Positions 25,915 to 34,230 of a stretch of DNA of 64,000 nucleotides are shown here, piece by piece. Position 1 is the stretch's first letter. Each line of letters begins with the position of its first letter. This DNA comes from Halorubrum sodomense (GTDB lineage: Archaea; Halobacteriota; Halobacteria; Halobacteriales; Haloferacaceae), in NCBI RefSeq assembly GCF_900111935.1, contig NZ_FOYN01000001.1, positions 666,069 to 730,068 on the forward strand. Direction: 5' to 3'. Position numbers and translations under genes: made by a program. The notes beneath the pieces were generated by a model. The model was not told the DNA's origin. It did not search any database and worked only from the letters and a program-made list of their open reading frames with translations.

Positions 25915-26460
25915 TCAGTTGAGGTCGGGCGCCCGCTCGCCCGCAGGGACGACGATCTCCAGCCAGTTCTCCTCGGGCGGGAGCGGACAGGAGAACGTCT
26001 CGCTGTACGCGCAGAAGGGGTTGTACGCGAGGTTGAAGTCGACCGTGACGGCGTCCCCGTCGTCGAGCTCCCGCTCGGGCGCCAGATCCATGTACCGCCC
26101 CTGGTGGTACGTCTGTTGGCCGGTCGTCTTGTCGCGGAATGGCACGAATATCTCCCCGTCGTCGCCCTCCTGCTGGTAGCCCGCCAGCGTGTGCTCTTCG
26201 CCGCCGATCTCGAACGCGAACGTGACGACGCGGAGGTACCGCACCGGGTTGCTCGCGGTCGTCTCCATCTCGACGGGGTCGGGCTCGTCGTGAACGGTGA
26301 CGGTCGCCTCGACGCGGTAGGTCGGGTCCGGCTCGAAGTAGTCGAGCCCGTCGAACTCGTCGCGCTGCTCCGGCGGGATCGGTGACTGCGGGTGGTCGGC
26401 GAAGAACTCGTCCTTCTCCCGGCGGTTCGCGCGGAGCCGCTCGGCGTAATCCTCGCTCAT
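25915..26460 (-). CDS. DUF1684 family protein
   Basis: 181 residues. The family signature is clear: VPFRDKTTGQQTYHQGRYMDL, then DFNLAYNPFCAYSETFSCPLPP near the C-terminus, and an N-terminal RREKDEFFADHPQSPIP. DUF1684 proteins are widespread in bacteria and haloarchaea and have no established biochemical role. A beta-rich cytosolic protein is expected. Confidence 0.9.
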   Translation of the reverse strand: MSEDYAERLRANRREKDEFFADHPQSPIPPEQRDEFDGLDYFEPDPTYRVEATVTVHDEPDPVEMETTASNPVRYLRVVTFAFEIGGEEHTLAGYQQEGDDGEIFVPFRDKTTGQQTYHQGRYMDLAPERELDDGDAVTVDFNLAYNPFCAYSETFSCPLPPEENWLEIVVPAGERAPDLN

Positions 26461-26505
26461 GCCCGGCCCGACGGGCGCCGGCGGTTTCAGGCCCGCGGTT
26501 CGGTC

Positions 26506-26571
26506 GGCGACGCGGCCGGACGGCGACGCGGAGCCGGCGACGCGGCCGGACGGCGACGCGAAGCCGGCGAC
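26506..26571. repeat. Tandem 30-bp direct repeat
   Basis: Two nearly identical 30-bp units beginning GGCGACGCGGCCGGACGG lie at 26506-26535 and 26536-26565 (one A/G difference), followed by a six-base start of a third. Intergenic, between the DUF1684 and HTH genes; no RNA or protein is recognised. Confidence 0.8.
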
Positions 26572-26593
26572 GGCACCAGGTCCGCCCGCGATC

Positions 26594-27295
26594 TCAGAGC
26601 TTCTGGAGGTCCGCCAGGCAGTCGTCGAGGTCGCGGTTCGACGTCGCCAGCGACACGCCGTCGACGCGGGCGAGGTCGGCGGCGTGGTCCCACAGGGCGC
26701 CGTCCTCGATCCCGTGGAGCACGACCGCGTTCGGGGTGGGGCTCACGACCCGCAGCGCGACGAGCGGCGACTCGCCGCGCGTCACCCGCGTGAACACGAG
26801 CGCCCGGTTCGTCGACTGGCCGTACAGCCGGTAGAACTCCTCGCTGGAGAGGCGCGTGATCGCCTGGATCGAGTCGATGACGGTGTGACCGTTCACGTGG
26901 TCGTGGTCGCCGCGCACGATCTCCGTCGCGCCCATCGCCTCGTAGAACTCCTCGAGGGGCACCGCCGTCGAGTACTCGCGGAGGTCGTGGACGATGTCGC
27001 TCTCGAACCCGGCCGAGAGCACGCGGGCGTGCTGGCGGAGCCGGCCGCCGCCGCGGCGCTCGTCGATGTCGAGCAGCCCCTCGACGGTACGGCGGACCAC
27101 GCCGATGCCGGGGCTCTCGCGGCGACCGCTCTCGTAGTCGGAGACGACGGAGGAAGAGACGCCGAGCTGGTCGGCCAGCTCCGTCTGCGAGACGTCGAAG
27201 TCCGTCCGCCACTTCCGGAGGGTCGCGCCCGGGTCGTCGCTCAACGTTATCTCGCCGGCGATCCGGCGAGAGAGCTCCTCGCGTGCGTCGCTCAT
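26594..27295 (-). CDS. XRE-type HTH transcriptional regulator
   Basis: 233 residues. The helix-turn-helix at about 24-62 reads TLRKWRTDFDVSQTELADQLGVSSSVVSDYESGRR, the classical Cro/XRE pattern. The C-terminal two thirds (IDSIQAITRLSSEEFYRLYGQSTNRALVFTRVTRGESPLVALRVV) is the conserved partner domain of archaeal COG1709-type regulators, probably ligand binding. No palindromic operator is evident, and the target is unknown. Confidence 0.9.
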   Translation of the reverse strand: MSDAREELSRRIAGEITLSDDPGATLRKWRTDFDVSQTELADQLGVSSSVVSDYESGRRESPGIGVVRRTVEGLLDIDERRGGGRLRQHARVLSAGFESDIVHDLREYSTAVPLEEFYEAMGATEIVRGDHDHVNGHTVIDSIQAITRLSSEEFYRLYGQSTNRALVFTRVTRGESPLVALRVVSPTPNAVVLHGIEDGALWDHAADLARVDGVSLATSNRDLDDCLADLQKL

Positions 27296-27360
27296 GCCGT
27301 GAACGGACGGCCGAACGCCGCAAAAGGGTACCGTTCGTCGCGCGTCGAAAGCCGCGCAGC

Positions 27361-27639
27361 CTACTCAAGGTACAGCGAGTAGACGATGACCGCGAACCCG
27401 ACCGCCGTGAGGAGGCCGTCGATGGCGATGCCGACCGCCAGGTCAGCGCCGATTATCTGATGGGAGACACCACCCAGCAGCGCCCCGACGGTGACGATGC
27501 CGAAGCCGACGCCGAGCTCGCGCAGCGACCGGTCGCCGGTCCGGTCGTACGCGCGGAGCGCGTAGTAGGTGATGCTGCCACCGAGCACCAGGATGGCGGT
27601 CTTTGCGACGATGATCGTCAGGTCGATGTAGGGGTTCAT
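27361..27639 (-). CDS. Small membrane protein (DUF7521-like)
   Basis: 92 residues with three hydrophobic segments (LTIIVAKTAILVLGGSITYYA; GVGFGIVTVGALLGGVSHQIIG; GIAIDGLLTAVGFAVIVYSLYL). I recall this family as DUF7521, habitually paired with a winged-helix gene as here. Its ATG overlaps the stop of that upstream gene (ATGA, 27636-27639), indicating translational coupling. It may be a membrane sensor or effector partner of the regulator. Confidence 0.85.
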   Translation of the reverse strand: MNPYIDLTIIVAKTAILVLGGSITYYALRAYDRTGDRSLRELGVGFGIVTVGALLGGVSHQIIGADLAVGIAIDGLLTAVGFAVIVYSLYLE

Positions 27640-28034
27640 GTTTCCTCTCGTAGCTCCGACCACAGGTCGGCCAGACGCTCGTCTCGGGTCCGCTCGGGCC
27701 GAGAGAACTCCACGTCGAACTCGCGACGGTCCGCGTCGCCGTCGGCGCCGTCGTCGACCGAGACGGTGACGGTGTCGAACGACACCGAGTACCGCGTCGT
27801 GTGCTGTCCGTCTCGCCGGATGTCGGTCGACTCCGACAGCAGGGAGGCGTCGGTGAGCTTCTCCAGTTTCCGGTAGGTCGTCGACAGGGGGATGTCGCAC
27901 TCCTCGGAGAGTTCGCTCGCGGTCTTCGGCTCGGTGAGCGCCGCGACGATCCGACGGGCCGCGTCGTCGGCCAGCGCGTCGAGCACCTCGTCGACCGACG
28001 GCGGCTCCGGCTCTCGCGACGGGTCCCGCACCAT
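27636..28034 (-). CDS. Winged-helix (ArsR-like) regulator paired with the membrane protein
   Basis: 132 residues. Winged HTH from about 14-75: VDEVLDALADDAARRIVAALTEPKTASELSEECDIPLSTTYRKLEKLTDASLLSES, then a wing (GQHTTRYSVSFDTVTVSV). The start is ATG 28034. First gene of a two-gene operon with the DUF7521-like protein. Divergent from the K+ channel gene across 98 bp. Confidence 0.9.
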   Translation of the reverse strand: MVRDPSREPEPPSVDEVLDALADDAARRIVAALTEPKTASELSEECDIPLSTTYRKLEKLTDASLLSESTDIRRDGQHTTRYSVSFDTVTVSVDDGADGDADRREFDVEFSRPERTRDERLADLWSELREET

Positions 28035-28132
28035 GCGTGACGCTTCGGCCCCCGGAACTTAAACCATCGAACTTCGGTCCGCCGCCGCGCGAGTCCGCCC
28101 GTTTTTGTACGGTCGCGGCGTATCGCGGTCCG

Positions 28133-29770
28133 ATGGACACGTGGAAGCGGCGAGTCGTGCTGTACGCGGTCTTTCTCGGCGCCATGCTCACGTTCACCGC
28201 CGTCGTCTATCGGTGGGGCATGCGCGTCTTCGAGGAGGACCCCCGAACGCTGATCGAGTCCTTCCAGTTCGCGATCGAGATGTTCACGACGACCGGGTTC
28301 GGCGGCGACGCGTCGTCGTGGCAGAGCCAGCAGATGCACGCGTTCGTCGCCGTGATGGACCTCGTCGGGATGGTACTGCTCATCGGCGCGCTCCCCGTCG
28401 TCGCGACTCCCCTCCTCGAGTCCGCGTTCGCGACGACCGTTCCCCGGTCGCTGGAACGGGAGATGGCGGGGCACGTCGTGGTCGCGTCCGACACCACGCG
28501 CTCCGACGCGCTCCTCGACGAGTTCGAGTCGGAGGACGTTCCGTACGTGGTCGTCGAGCCCGACCCCGATCGGGCGTCGGCGCTGTACGAGGCGGGACAC
28601 ACGGTGATCCGCGCCGACCCGGAAACGACCGAGGGGCTCTCGAACGCGCGCCTGCCGGCCGCCCGCGCCCTCCTGACCGACGTCTCGGACCGGGTGGACG
28701 CGAGCATCGTCCTCGCCTCGAAGGAGCTCTCGACGGACGTCCGCGCGATCAGCGTCGTCGAGGATCCGAGCCGCGAGCGCTACCACCGCCTCGCCGGCGC
28801 GGACGAGGTGTTCTCCCCGCGGTCGCTGCTCGGCGAGAGCCTCGCCTCGAAGGTGACCACCGCGGTGCGGACCGACCTCGACGAGGCGGTCGCGATCGGC
28901 GACTCGCTGCGGATCGCGGAGGTGTCGATCCACCACGGAAGCGGGCTCGCCGGGTCGACGCTCGCCGGGAGTCGAATCGGCGAGCGGACCGGGGTCGACG
29001 TGATCGGCGCGTGGTTCAACGGGTCGTTCGAGGCGGCGCCGCCGCCGGACGCGACGCTTTCGGCCGGCACCGTGCTCCTCGTCTCGGGGACCGAAAGCCA
29101 GGTGGAGCGACTCGTCGATCTGACGAACTCGGCGGCCCGTCGGTTCGGCGCGGGCGAAACGGTCGTCATCGGTCACGGCCAGGTCGGAGAGACCGTCGCG
29201 AACGCCCTCGAAGACGCCGGTCTCCCGGTGGTCGTCGTCGACCGAGACGGCGGCGACGCGATCGACGTGGTCGGGGACGCGACCGACCCGGAGACGCTGC
29301 GGGACGCCGGCGTCGCGGACGCGCGGACCGTCGTCCTCGCGCTCCCCGACGACACGACCGCGGAGTTCGCGACGCTCGTGGTCCGCGACCTGGCGCCGAA
29401 CGTGGAGGTCCTCGCGCGGGTCGAAGACCCCGAGAGCGTCCCGAAGATGCACCGCGCCGGCGCCGACTACGTGCTCTCGCTCGCGACGGTGACCGGTCGG
29501 ATGTCCGCGTCGGCCGTGCTCGCGGACAGAGACGTGCTCTCGCTCGACACGCACGTCGAGGTCGTCAGGAGCGAGGCGCCGTCGCTGGCCGGTCGGACCG
29601 TCGGCGAGGCGTCCGTCCGCGAGGTCACCGGCTGTACCGTCATCGCGATCGAGCGCGGCGACGACCTCGTTACGGACGTCGGCCCCGAGACGCGGATCGA
29701 GCGCGGCGACGAACTCGTCGTCGCCGGCACCGACGATGGGGTCCGCGCGTTCGAGCGCGCGTTCGCCTGA
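28133..29770 (+). CDS. Two-TM potassium channel fused to RCK/TrkA domains
   Basis: 545 residues. Two transmembrane helices (about 7-25 and 78-100) flank a pore loop, MFTTTGFGGD, in the position of the K+ filter. A first RCK N domain (HVVVASDTTRSDALLDEFESEDV), a TrkA-C-like part, a second Rossmann RCK domain (VVIGHGQVGETVANALEDAGLPVVVVDRD, with the GxGxxG-type motif) and a final TrkA-C domain follow. It is probably a ligand-gated K+ channel important in a cell with molar KCl. The start is at MDTWKRR; longer frames reach into the divergent promoter. Confidence 0.9.
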   Translation: MDTWKRRVVLYAVFLGAMLTFTAVVYRWGMRVFEEDPRTLIESFQFAIEMFTTTGFGGDASSWQSQQMHAFVAVMDLVGMVLLIGALPVVATPLLESAFATTVPRSLEREMAGHVVVASDTTRSDALLDEFESEDVPYVVVEPDPDRASALYEAGHTVIRADPETTEGLSNARLPAARALLTDVSDRVDASIVLASKELSTDVRAISVVEDPSRERYHRLAGADEVFSPRSLLGESLASKVTTAVRTDLDEAVAIGDSLRIAEVSIHHGSGLAGSTLAGSRIGERTGVDVIGAWFNGSFEAAPPPDATLSAGTVLLVSGTESQVERLVDLTNSAARRFGAGETVVIGHGQVGETVANALEDAGLPVVVVDRDGGDAIDVVGDATDPETLRDAGVADARTVVLALPDDTTAEFATLVVRDLAPNVEVLARVEDPESVPKMHRAGADYVLSLATVTGRMSASAVLADRDVLSLDTHVEVVRSEAPSLAGRTVGEASVREVTGCTVIAIERGDDLVTDVGPETRIERGDELVVAGTDDGVRAFERAFA

Positions 29771-29830
29771 GCCGGCCCCCGACGCCGGTCCCGCTCGCGC
29801 CGCCGTTCCCCGCCGGGACGAGTCGAACGC

Positions 29831-29839
29831 TTCAAGTAT
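29831..29839 (+). promoter_or_regulatory. Probable TATA region of the S8e gene
   Basis: TTCAAGTAT, preceded by CGAACGC (BRE-like), is centred about 26 bp before the S8e ATG at 29861, the spacing of leaderless haloarchaeal promoters. Confidence 0.5.
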
Positions 29840-29860
29840 TCGCTGGCTGTTCGTACCCGT

Positions 29861-30232
29861 ATGAAAGACCAGGGACGCTCCGCGCGCAAGCGGACCGGCG
29901 GCCGACTCAAGCACGCCTCGAACAAGAAGCGCCACCAGCTCGGCCGCGAGCCCGCCGAGACGACGGTCGGCGAAACGCGACTCCAGTACATCGACGCCCG
30001 CGGCACGGACAAGAAGGTCCGCGCGCTCTCGACGAACGTCGCGCAGGTCGCCGCCGACGGCGACGTCAGCGAGGCCGACATCGAGAACGTCGTCGACAAC
30101 CCCGCGAACGTCAACTACGCCCGCCGGAACATCGTCACGAAGGGCGCGATCATCGAGACGTCCGCCGGCCGCGCCCGCGTCACCTCCCGTCCCGGGCAGA
30201 CCGGCCAGGTCAACGCGGTCCTGATCGACTGA
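29861..30232 (+). CDS. rps8e: 30S ribosomal protein S8e
   Basis: 123 residues, the usual archaeal length. Motifs include the N-terminal RSARKRTGGRLKHASNKKRHQLGREP, the central DNPANVNYARRNIVTKGAIIET and the C-terminal GRARVTSRPGQTGQVNAVLI. It is a component of the archaeal/eukaryotic-type small subunit, less acidic than its neighbours as expected for an rRNA-binding protein. It is followed after 82 bp by rnhB. Confidence 0.97.
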   Translation: MKDQGRSARKRTGGRLKHASNKKRHQLGREPAETTVGETRLQYIDARGTDKKVRALSTNVAQVAADGDVSEADIENVVDNPANVNYARRNIVTKGAIIETSAGRARVTSRPGQTGQVNAVLID

Positions 30233-30314
30233 CGCCGACGCGCGCTCCGTCGCCCGGCGTCTCCGGTCGACGCCTTTCTGAAGGTATTTCCCCTCGCTCG
30301 TCCACCACCGACGC

Positions 30315-31028
30315 GTGTACCTCGGCGTCGACGAGGCCGGCAAGGGTCCCGTTCTCGGACCGATGGTCGCGGCGGCGGTGCTCGCCGACCCGGCGAGCCT
30401 CCCGGCCGACGTGGACGACTCGAAGCGGATAGCGCCGTCCAGGCGCGAGGGAATGGCCGCGGCCCTCCGGAACGACCCCGATATCGCCGTCGGCGTCGCT
30501 CGCGTCGAGCCCGCCGAGATCGACCGACCGGACACCGACATGAACACGCTCACCGTCCGTGGACAGGCGCGGGCGGCGCGAATAGCGCTCTCCGGGAGCG
30601 TCGCGGCCGGTCTCGGAGAACCGGTCCGCGTCGTCGCGGACGCCGGGGACACCAGCGAGGCGCGGTTCGCGCGCCGCCTCCGGGAGTTCGTCGAGGACAC
30701 CGACGAGAACGAGGTCCCAGAAGCCGGCGAACCCTTCCCGTCGGTCGACGTGACGGCCGCCCACGGCGCCGACGGGGACGACCCCGTCGTCGGCGCCGCG
30801 AGCGTCGTCGCCAAGGTGGCCCGCGACCGGCGAATGGCCGCGATCGACGCGGCGTACGCCGAGTACGACGACCTCGGGAGCGGCTACCCGAGCGACCCGG
30901 TCACCCGGGCGTTCCTCCGCGAGTACGTCGCCGAGACGGGCGGTCTCCCCGACTGCGCCCGTCGATCGTGGGCGACCTGCGACGACGTGCTCGCGGCCGC
31001 CGAGCAGTCCGCGCTCGACGAGTTCTGA
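30315..31028 (+). CDS. rnhB: Ribonuclease HII
   Basis: 237 residues from a GTG start (MYLGVDEAGKGPVLGP, the family N-terminus with Asp6-Glu7). Further motifs are VDDSKRIAP, VVADAGDTS (Asp) and HGADGDDPVVGAASVVAKVARDRRM. It cleaves RNA in RNA-DNA hybrids and at single ribonucleotides in DNA. Two acidic inserts (EDTDENEVPEAGEP, ADGDD) are halophilic additions. Confidence 0.96.
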   Translation: MYLGVDEAGKGPVLGPMVAAAVLADPASLPADVDDSKRIAPSRREGMAAALRNDPDIAVGVARVEPAEIDRPDTDMNTLTVRGQARAARIALSGSVAAGLGEPVRVVADAGDTSEARFARRLREFVEDTDENEVPEAGEPFPSVDVTAAHGADGDDPVVGAASVVAKVARDRRMAAIDAAYAEYDDLGSGYPSDPVTRAFLREYVAETGGLPDCARRSWATCDDVLAAAEQSALDEF

Positions 31029-31056
31029 CCGATCCGACGGCCCGGCGTGACACCGG

Positions 31057-31758
31057 CTAGAACAGCCCGGCCGCGAGGCCGCCGACCGCGCCGACGAACG
31101 CCTCCCACACCGAGAAGCCGGTGGCGATCGCTAACACGGTGTCCGCGCCGAAGAAGGCGAAAAGCAGCGCGGAGCCGAGGTGCGCGAGCCGCATGTCGAC
31201 CCGTCCGGCGAAGGTGTGGAAGAAGTACGCGTTCGCGATGCTCACCGGGATGATCGCGAGCATCTCGCCGGCCCAGATGGCGGAGGTGGCGCCGTACTGG
31301 ACCGCCAGACCGATGGTGACGAGCTGGGTCTTATCGCCGAACTCGCCCGTCGCGGTGAGCGCGAAGATGGGGAGGAAACCGCCGAGCGACCCCGAGTACC
31401 GGTCGAGTCGCCCCGGTAGCGAGAGGTCGTCGAACGCGGCCATCCCGCCGTCCGTGCGCTCCGCCTCGGCGCTCGTTCCGCGGGGCGGCGCAGAGCGGTA
31501 CAGGAGCACCGCGAAGGTGAAGAACAGGGCTGCGGTCACGGCGTCGAGCGCGAGCGGCGGCAGCGCCGACTGGAGCGCTTGGCCGAACGCTATCTCGACG
31601 GCGGTCCAGCCGGCGAACGCGGACCCGGCGGCGGCGACGACGATCTTCGGATCGTACCGCGTCGAGAGCCCGGCGATCATCAGCTGGACCTTCTCGCCCG
31701 GCAGCACGACGAGCTGAGCGGCGAACGCGACCGCGACGATCTCGACGTAGCCGATCAT
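31057..31758 (-). CDS. TMEM165/GDT1 (UPF0016) family cation transporter
   Basis: 233 residues with six to seven hydrophobic segments in two repeats. The second repeat has the intact ExGDKT signature (GEFGDKTQLVT, E139-T144). The first has only VVLPGEKVQLM (about 17-27), so the ExGD acidic pair is not intact. GDT1 proteins export Mn2+ or Ca2+. It is coupled by ATGA overlap (31755-31758) to the DtxR-type regulator upstream, which supports a Mn or Fe role. Confidence 0.9.
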   Translation of the reverse strand: MIGYVEIVAVAFAAQLVVLPGEKVQLMIAGLSTRYDPKIVVAAAGSAFAGWTAVEIAFGQALQSALPPLALDAVTAALFFTFAVLLYRSAPPRGTSAEAERTDGGMAAFDDLSLPGRLDRYSGSLGGFLPIFALTATGEFGDKTQLVTIGLAVQYGATSAIWAGEMLAIIPVSIANAYFFHTFAGRVDMRLAHLGSALLFAFFGADTVLAIATGFSVWEAFVGAVGGLAAGLF

Positions 31759-32459
31759 GCGTCTCCCGCCTCCTGGCCGTCGGTCGCGGCGGTCGACTCC
31801 GCGGCGCGGCGGACGGACACGCGGTCCGCGACCGCCTCCGGCAGCCCGTGTTCGCTCCCGTCGCTCGTCCGCACGGTGACGAGGCCGAAGGACGTGACGT
31901 CGACGACCTCGACGGTCCTGCCCGGAGTGATCCCGGCGTCGACGAGGAACTCCAACACGTCGGGGTCGCGGTCGCTGACGCGAACGACCGTTCCCCGCTC
32001 GCCGGGATCCAACGCCGCGACGAGCGCCGTTCCGGCGTCCTCCGGCGTCGACAGGTCCGCGGGCGGGATCGGATCGCCGTGCGGGTCGGCGGCGGGGTAG
32101 TCGAGCACGCGCTCGACGCGCCGCGTGAACTCCTCGCTGACGTGGTGTTCGAGCGCGTCGGCCTCGTCGTGGACCTCGGTCGGCTCGTAGTCCAACTGGT
32201 CGGCGAGGAACGCCTCGATGAGCCGGTGCCGGCGGACGACCTCCAGCGCGGCGACCTCGCCGGCGGGCGTGAGTTCGACGCCCGTGTACTTCTCGCGGGA
32301 GAGCAGTCCCCGCTCCGAGAGCGTTTCGACCATGCTCGTCACCGTTGCGGGGGTCTTCTCGAGCGCCTCCGCGATCTGCGAGGTCGAGACGGGCGGCCCC
32401 GCCCGCGACTCGATCCGATAGATCGCCTTGAGATAATCCTCGACGGCGTCGGTGGGCAT
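31755..32459 (-). CDS. DtxR/MntR-family metal-dependent transcriptional regulator
   Basis: 234 residues. N-terminal winged HTH (VEDYLKAIYRIE, TSQIAEALEKTPATVTSMVETLSERGLL), then a metal-binding dimerisation domain (VRRHRLIEAFLADQLDYEPTEVHDEADALEHHVSEEF) with His/Glu/Asp ligands. A C-terminal SH3/FeoA-like domain (PGRTVEVVDVTSFGLVTVRT) follows. It is first in an operon with the GDT1 transporter, so it probably senses Mn2+ or Fe2+ and controls its own operon through the palindrome at 32466. Confidence 0.94.
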   Translation of the reverse strand: MPTDAVEDYLKAIYRIESRAGPPVSTSQIAEALEKTPATVTSMVETLSERGLLSREKYTGVELTPAGEVAALEVVRRHRLIEAFLADQLDYEPTEVHDEADALEHHVSEEFTRRVERVLDYPAADPHGDPIPPADLSTPEDAGTALVAALDPGERGTVVRVSDRDPDVLEFLVDAGITPGRTVEVVDVTSFGLVTVRTSDGSEHGLPEAVADRVSVRRAAESTAATDGQEAGDA

Positions 32460-32465
32460 ACTTGT

Positions 32466-32488
32466 TTTTGACCGGTCTAAATTAATAG
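32466..32488 (-). promoter_or_regulatory. Promoter and putative operator of the DtxR-GDT1 operon
   Basis: The palindrome GACCGGTC (32470-32477) is flanked by near-symmetric AT bases (TTTT...TAAA, 32466-32481) and sits 7-22 bp before the start at 32459. The TATA-like TTAATTTA on the minus strand (about 32481-32488) is 22-29 bp before the start. A site between TATA and a leaderless start would block transcription, fitting autoregulation. Confidence 0.5.
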
Positions 32489-32640
32489 TTTGTCGGGTTG
32501 ATCCCTCGTTTCCGAGTAACGCTCAACGCCGATTCGATCGGGTCGACGAACGCACGAAATGACACTCAGAATCCGAGGGAACTGACCGTTCGTGGTATCG
32601 ACTCGACCCGGGTGTCGGCGGCGGGCGGTCCGGGGCCGGC

Positions 32641-34230
32641 TTACTTCACGGTCAACAGCCGGCGAAGGATGTCACCGTACGCGGGACGGGTGATCAGCAC
32701 GCCGATCAGCACGCCGAGGACGGTGAAGATGGCGAACCCGGAGAGGTCGCCGAGCGAGAGCACCATCAGCGGCGACATCGCGATGATCGTCGTGGCCGCG
32801 GCCGCGCCGATGACCCAGAAGGCGCGGCGGAACCGCGAGTCGAACACCGTCCGAGAGTTCACCTCGCCTTCGCTCATCACCTCGTCGGCGATGATGACGA
32901 GGTCGTCGACGCCGGTCCCGACGACCGCGATGAAGCCGGCGATCACCGCGAGTTCGAGCGGGTAGCCGAGCAGCGCCGCGAATCCGAGCAGGGCGTACAC
33001 CTCCACCAGCGCCGTGACGATCATCGGCAGCGCGACTCTGGGCTCGCGGTAGCGCAGGAACACCATCCCGGCGACGGCGAACACCGAGAGGACGCCGATG
33101 ACCAGCGAGTACGTCCGGAAGTTCTCTCCCTGCGCGGCCGAGATGGACGACGACGTCCCCCTGCCGCTGATGTCGAGTTCGGCGGGCAGCGCGCCGGCGC
33201 GGAGGTTCAGCGAGATGGACCGGGCCTCGGAGAAGTTTCCGGTGGTGAGCCGGAAGTTGCCGGTTTCGGCCCACGAACCGCGCGCCATGCTGTCCGCGAG
33301 GTCGGGGGCCATCCCGAAGGAGTTGACGACATCGCCGTCGACGACGAGCAGGAGGCACGGGGTCGTCGTCTCGCCCGTCTCCGGGTTGTACCGGCACGTA
33401 TCGCCCCGCGATTCGTACGCCTGCGGGAAGCCGCGCTGAACCACGGCCGCTTGGAAGGCGTGCGCCGGCGACTGCTCGCCGTCCGGAGCGGTGTTCCGAA
33501 CGGTGACCGGAACGTACGCGCCCGTGCCCCGATCCCGCTGTGTCGCGGTGCCGATCTCCTCGAAGTCGTCTTGGATCAACACGCCCTCCTGAACGGCGGT
33601 GCCGTTGCCCTCGGGGTACGCGATGTCGATCCGGACGGTCCCGCGCTCCTCGAGGAGGTCGATCACCTCCTGTCGGCCCTGTCCGGGGACTTCGACGAGG
33701 ATGAAGTACTCGCCCGTGATCGACTGGACCTGCTGGACGGTCCCGCCGGAGAGCCCCGCCTCGTTGATCTTCCCTTGGATGACGTTTATCGTCTCCTGGC
33801 GCGTCTCGCTGGTGACGCCCGATCGGATCTGCTCGTACTCGTAGCCGGCGGCGTCCATGGCCGCTCGGAACTGGGCTTCCGTCACCGACGGCTCGGTGAC
33901 CTCCACCGCGCTCTCCTCGGGGACGACCCCGACGTTCCGCGTCGACGCGTTGTCGAGTTCGGCGGCGACCGCCTCCGCGACCGCTCCGGGGCTGTCGCCG
34001 CCGAACGCGACGCCGGTGGCGGTGTATCCCGACAGCGGCGCGCGGACGCGGGTCCCGCCCGCGAGATCGAGCCCGTACTGGAGGTTCGTGATTCCCTGTT
34101 TGGCCTCGCTCGCGTTCTCGCCGGGCGCCGGCTCCGGACCGAATCCGGGCGCGAAAAGCGCCACCGACGACCCGATCACGACGACGACGAGCAGCAGGAT
34201 CCGCCAGTTCTTTTTGATCGGTTCCAGCAT
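32641..34230 (-). CDS. secD: Protein-export membrane protein SecD
   Basis: 529 residues from MLEPIKKNWRILLLVVVV. One N-terminal transmembrane helix precedes the LQYGLDLAGGTRV motif (D1 domain). A large extracellular region follows, then SISLNLRAGALPAELDI, and a five-helix bundle with VIAGFIAVVGTGVDDLVIIADEV. With SecF it forms the RND-type complex that assists Sec export using ion gradients. The stop of secF overlaps this start by one base (TAATG). Archaeal order secF-secD, no YajC. Confidence 0.96.
   Translation of the reverse strand: MLEPIKKNWRILLLVVVVIGSSVALFAPGFGPEPAPGENASEAKQGITNLQYGLDLAGGTRVRAPLSGYTATGVAFGGDSPGAVAEAVAAELDNASTRNVGVVPEESAVEVTEPSVTEAQFRAAMDAAGYEYEQIRSGVTSETRQETINVIQGKINEAGLSGGTVQQVQSITGEYFILVEVPGQGRQEVIDLLEERGTVRIDIAYPEGNGTAVQEGVLIQDDFEEIGTATQRDRGTGAYVPVTVRNTAPDGEQSPAHAFQAAVVQRGFPQAYESRGDTCRYNPETGETTTPCLLLVVDGDVVNSFGMAPDLADSMARGSWAETGNFRLTTGNFSEARSISLNLRAGALPAELDISGRGTSSSISAAQGENFRTYSLVIGVLSVFAVAGMVFLRYREPRVALPMIVTALVEVYALLGFAALLGYPLELAVIAGFIAVVGTGVDDLVIIADEVMSEGEVNSRTVFDSRFRRAFWVIGAAAATTIIAMSPLMVLSLGDLSGFAIFTVLGVLIGVLITRPAYGDILRRLLTVK

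Noticed and set aside
26506-26571. CRISPR or attachment-site array
   Set aside because: Two contiguous units without spacers; simple tandem duplication.
27443-30814. 1,123-codon minus-strand frame opposite the K+ channel, S8e and RNase HII genes
   Set aside because: Shadow frame. The plus-strand genes have clear family motifs, while the antisense product has none and is Arg/Ala-rich.
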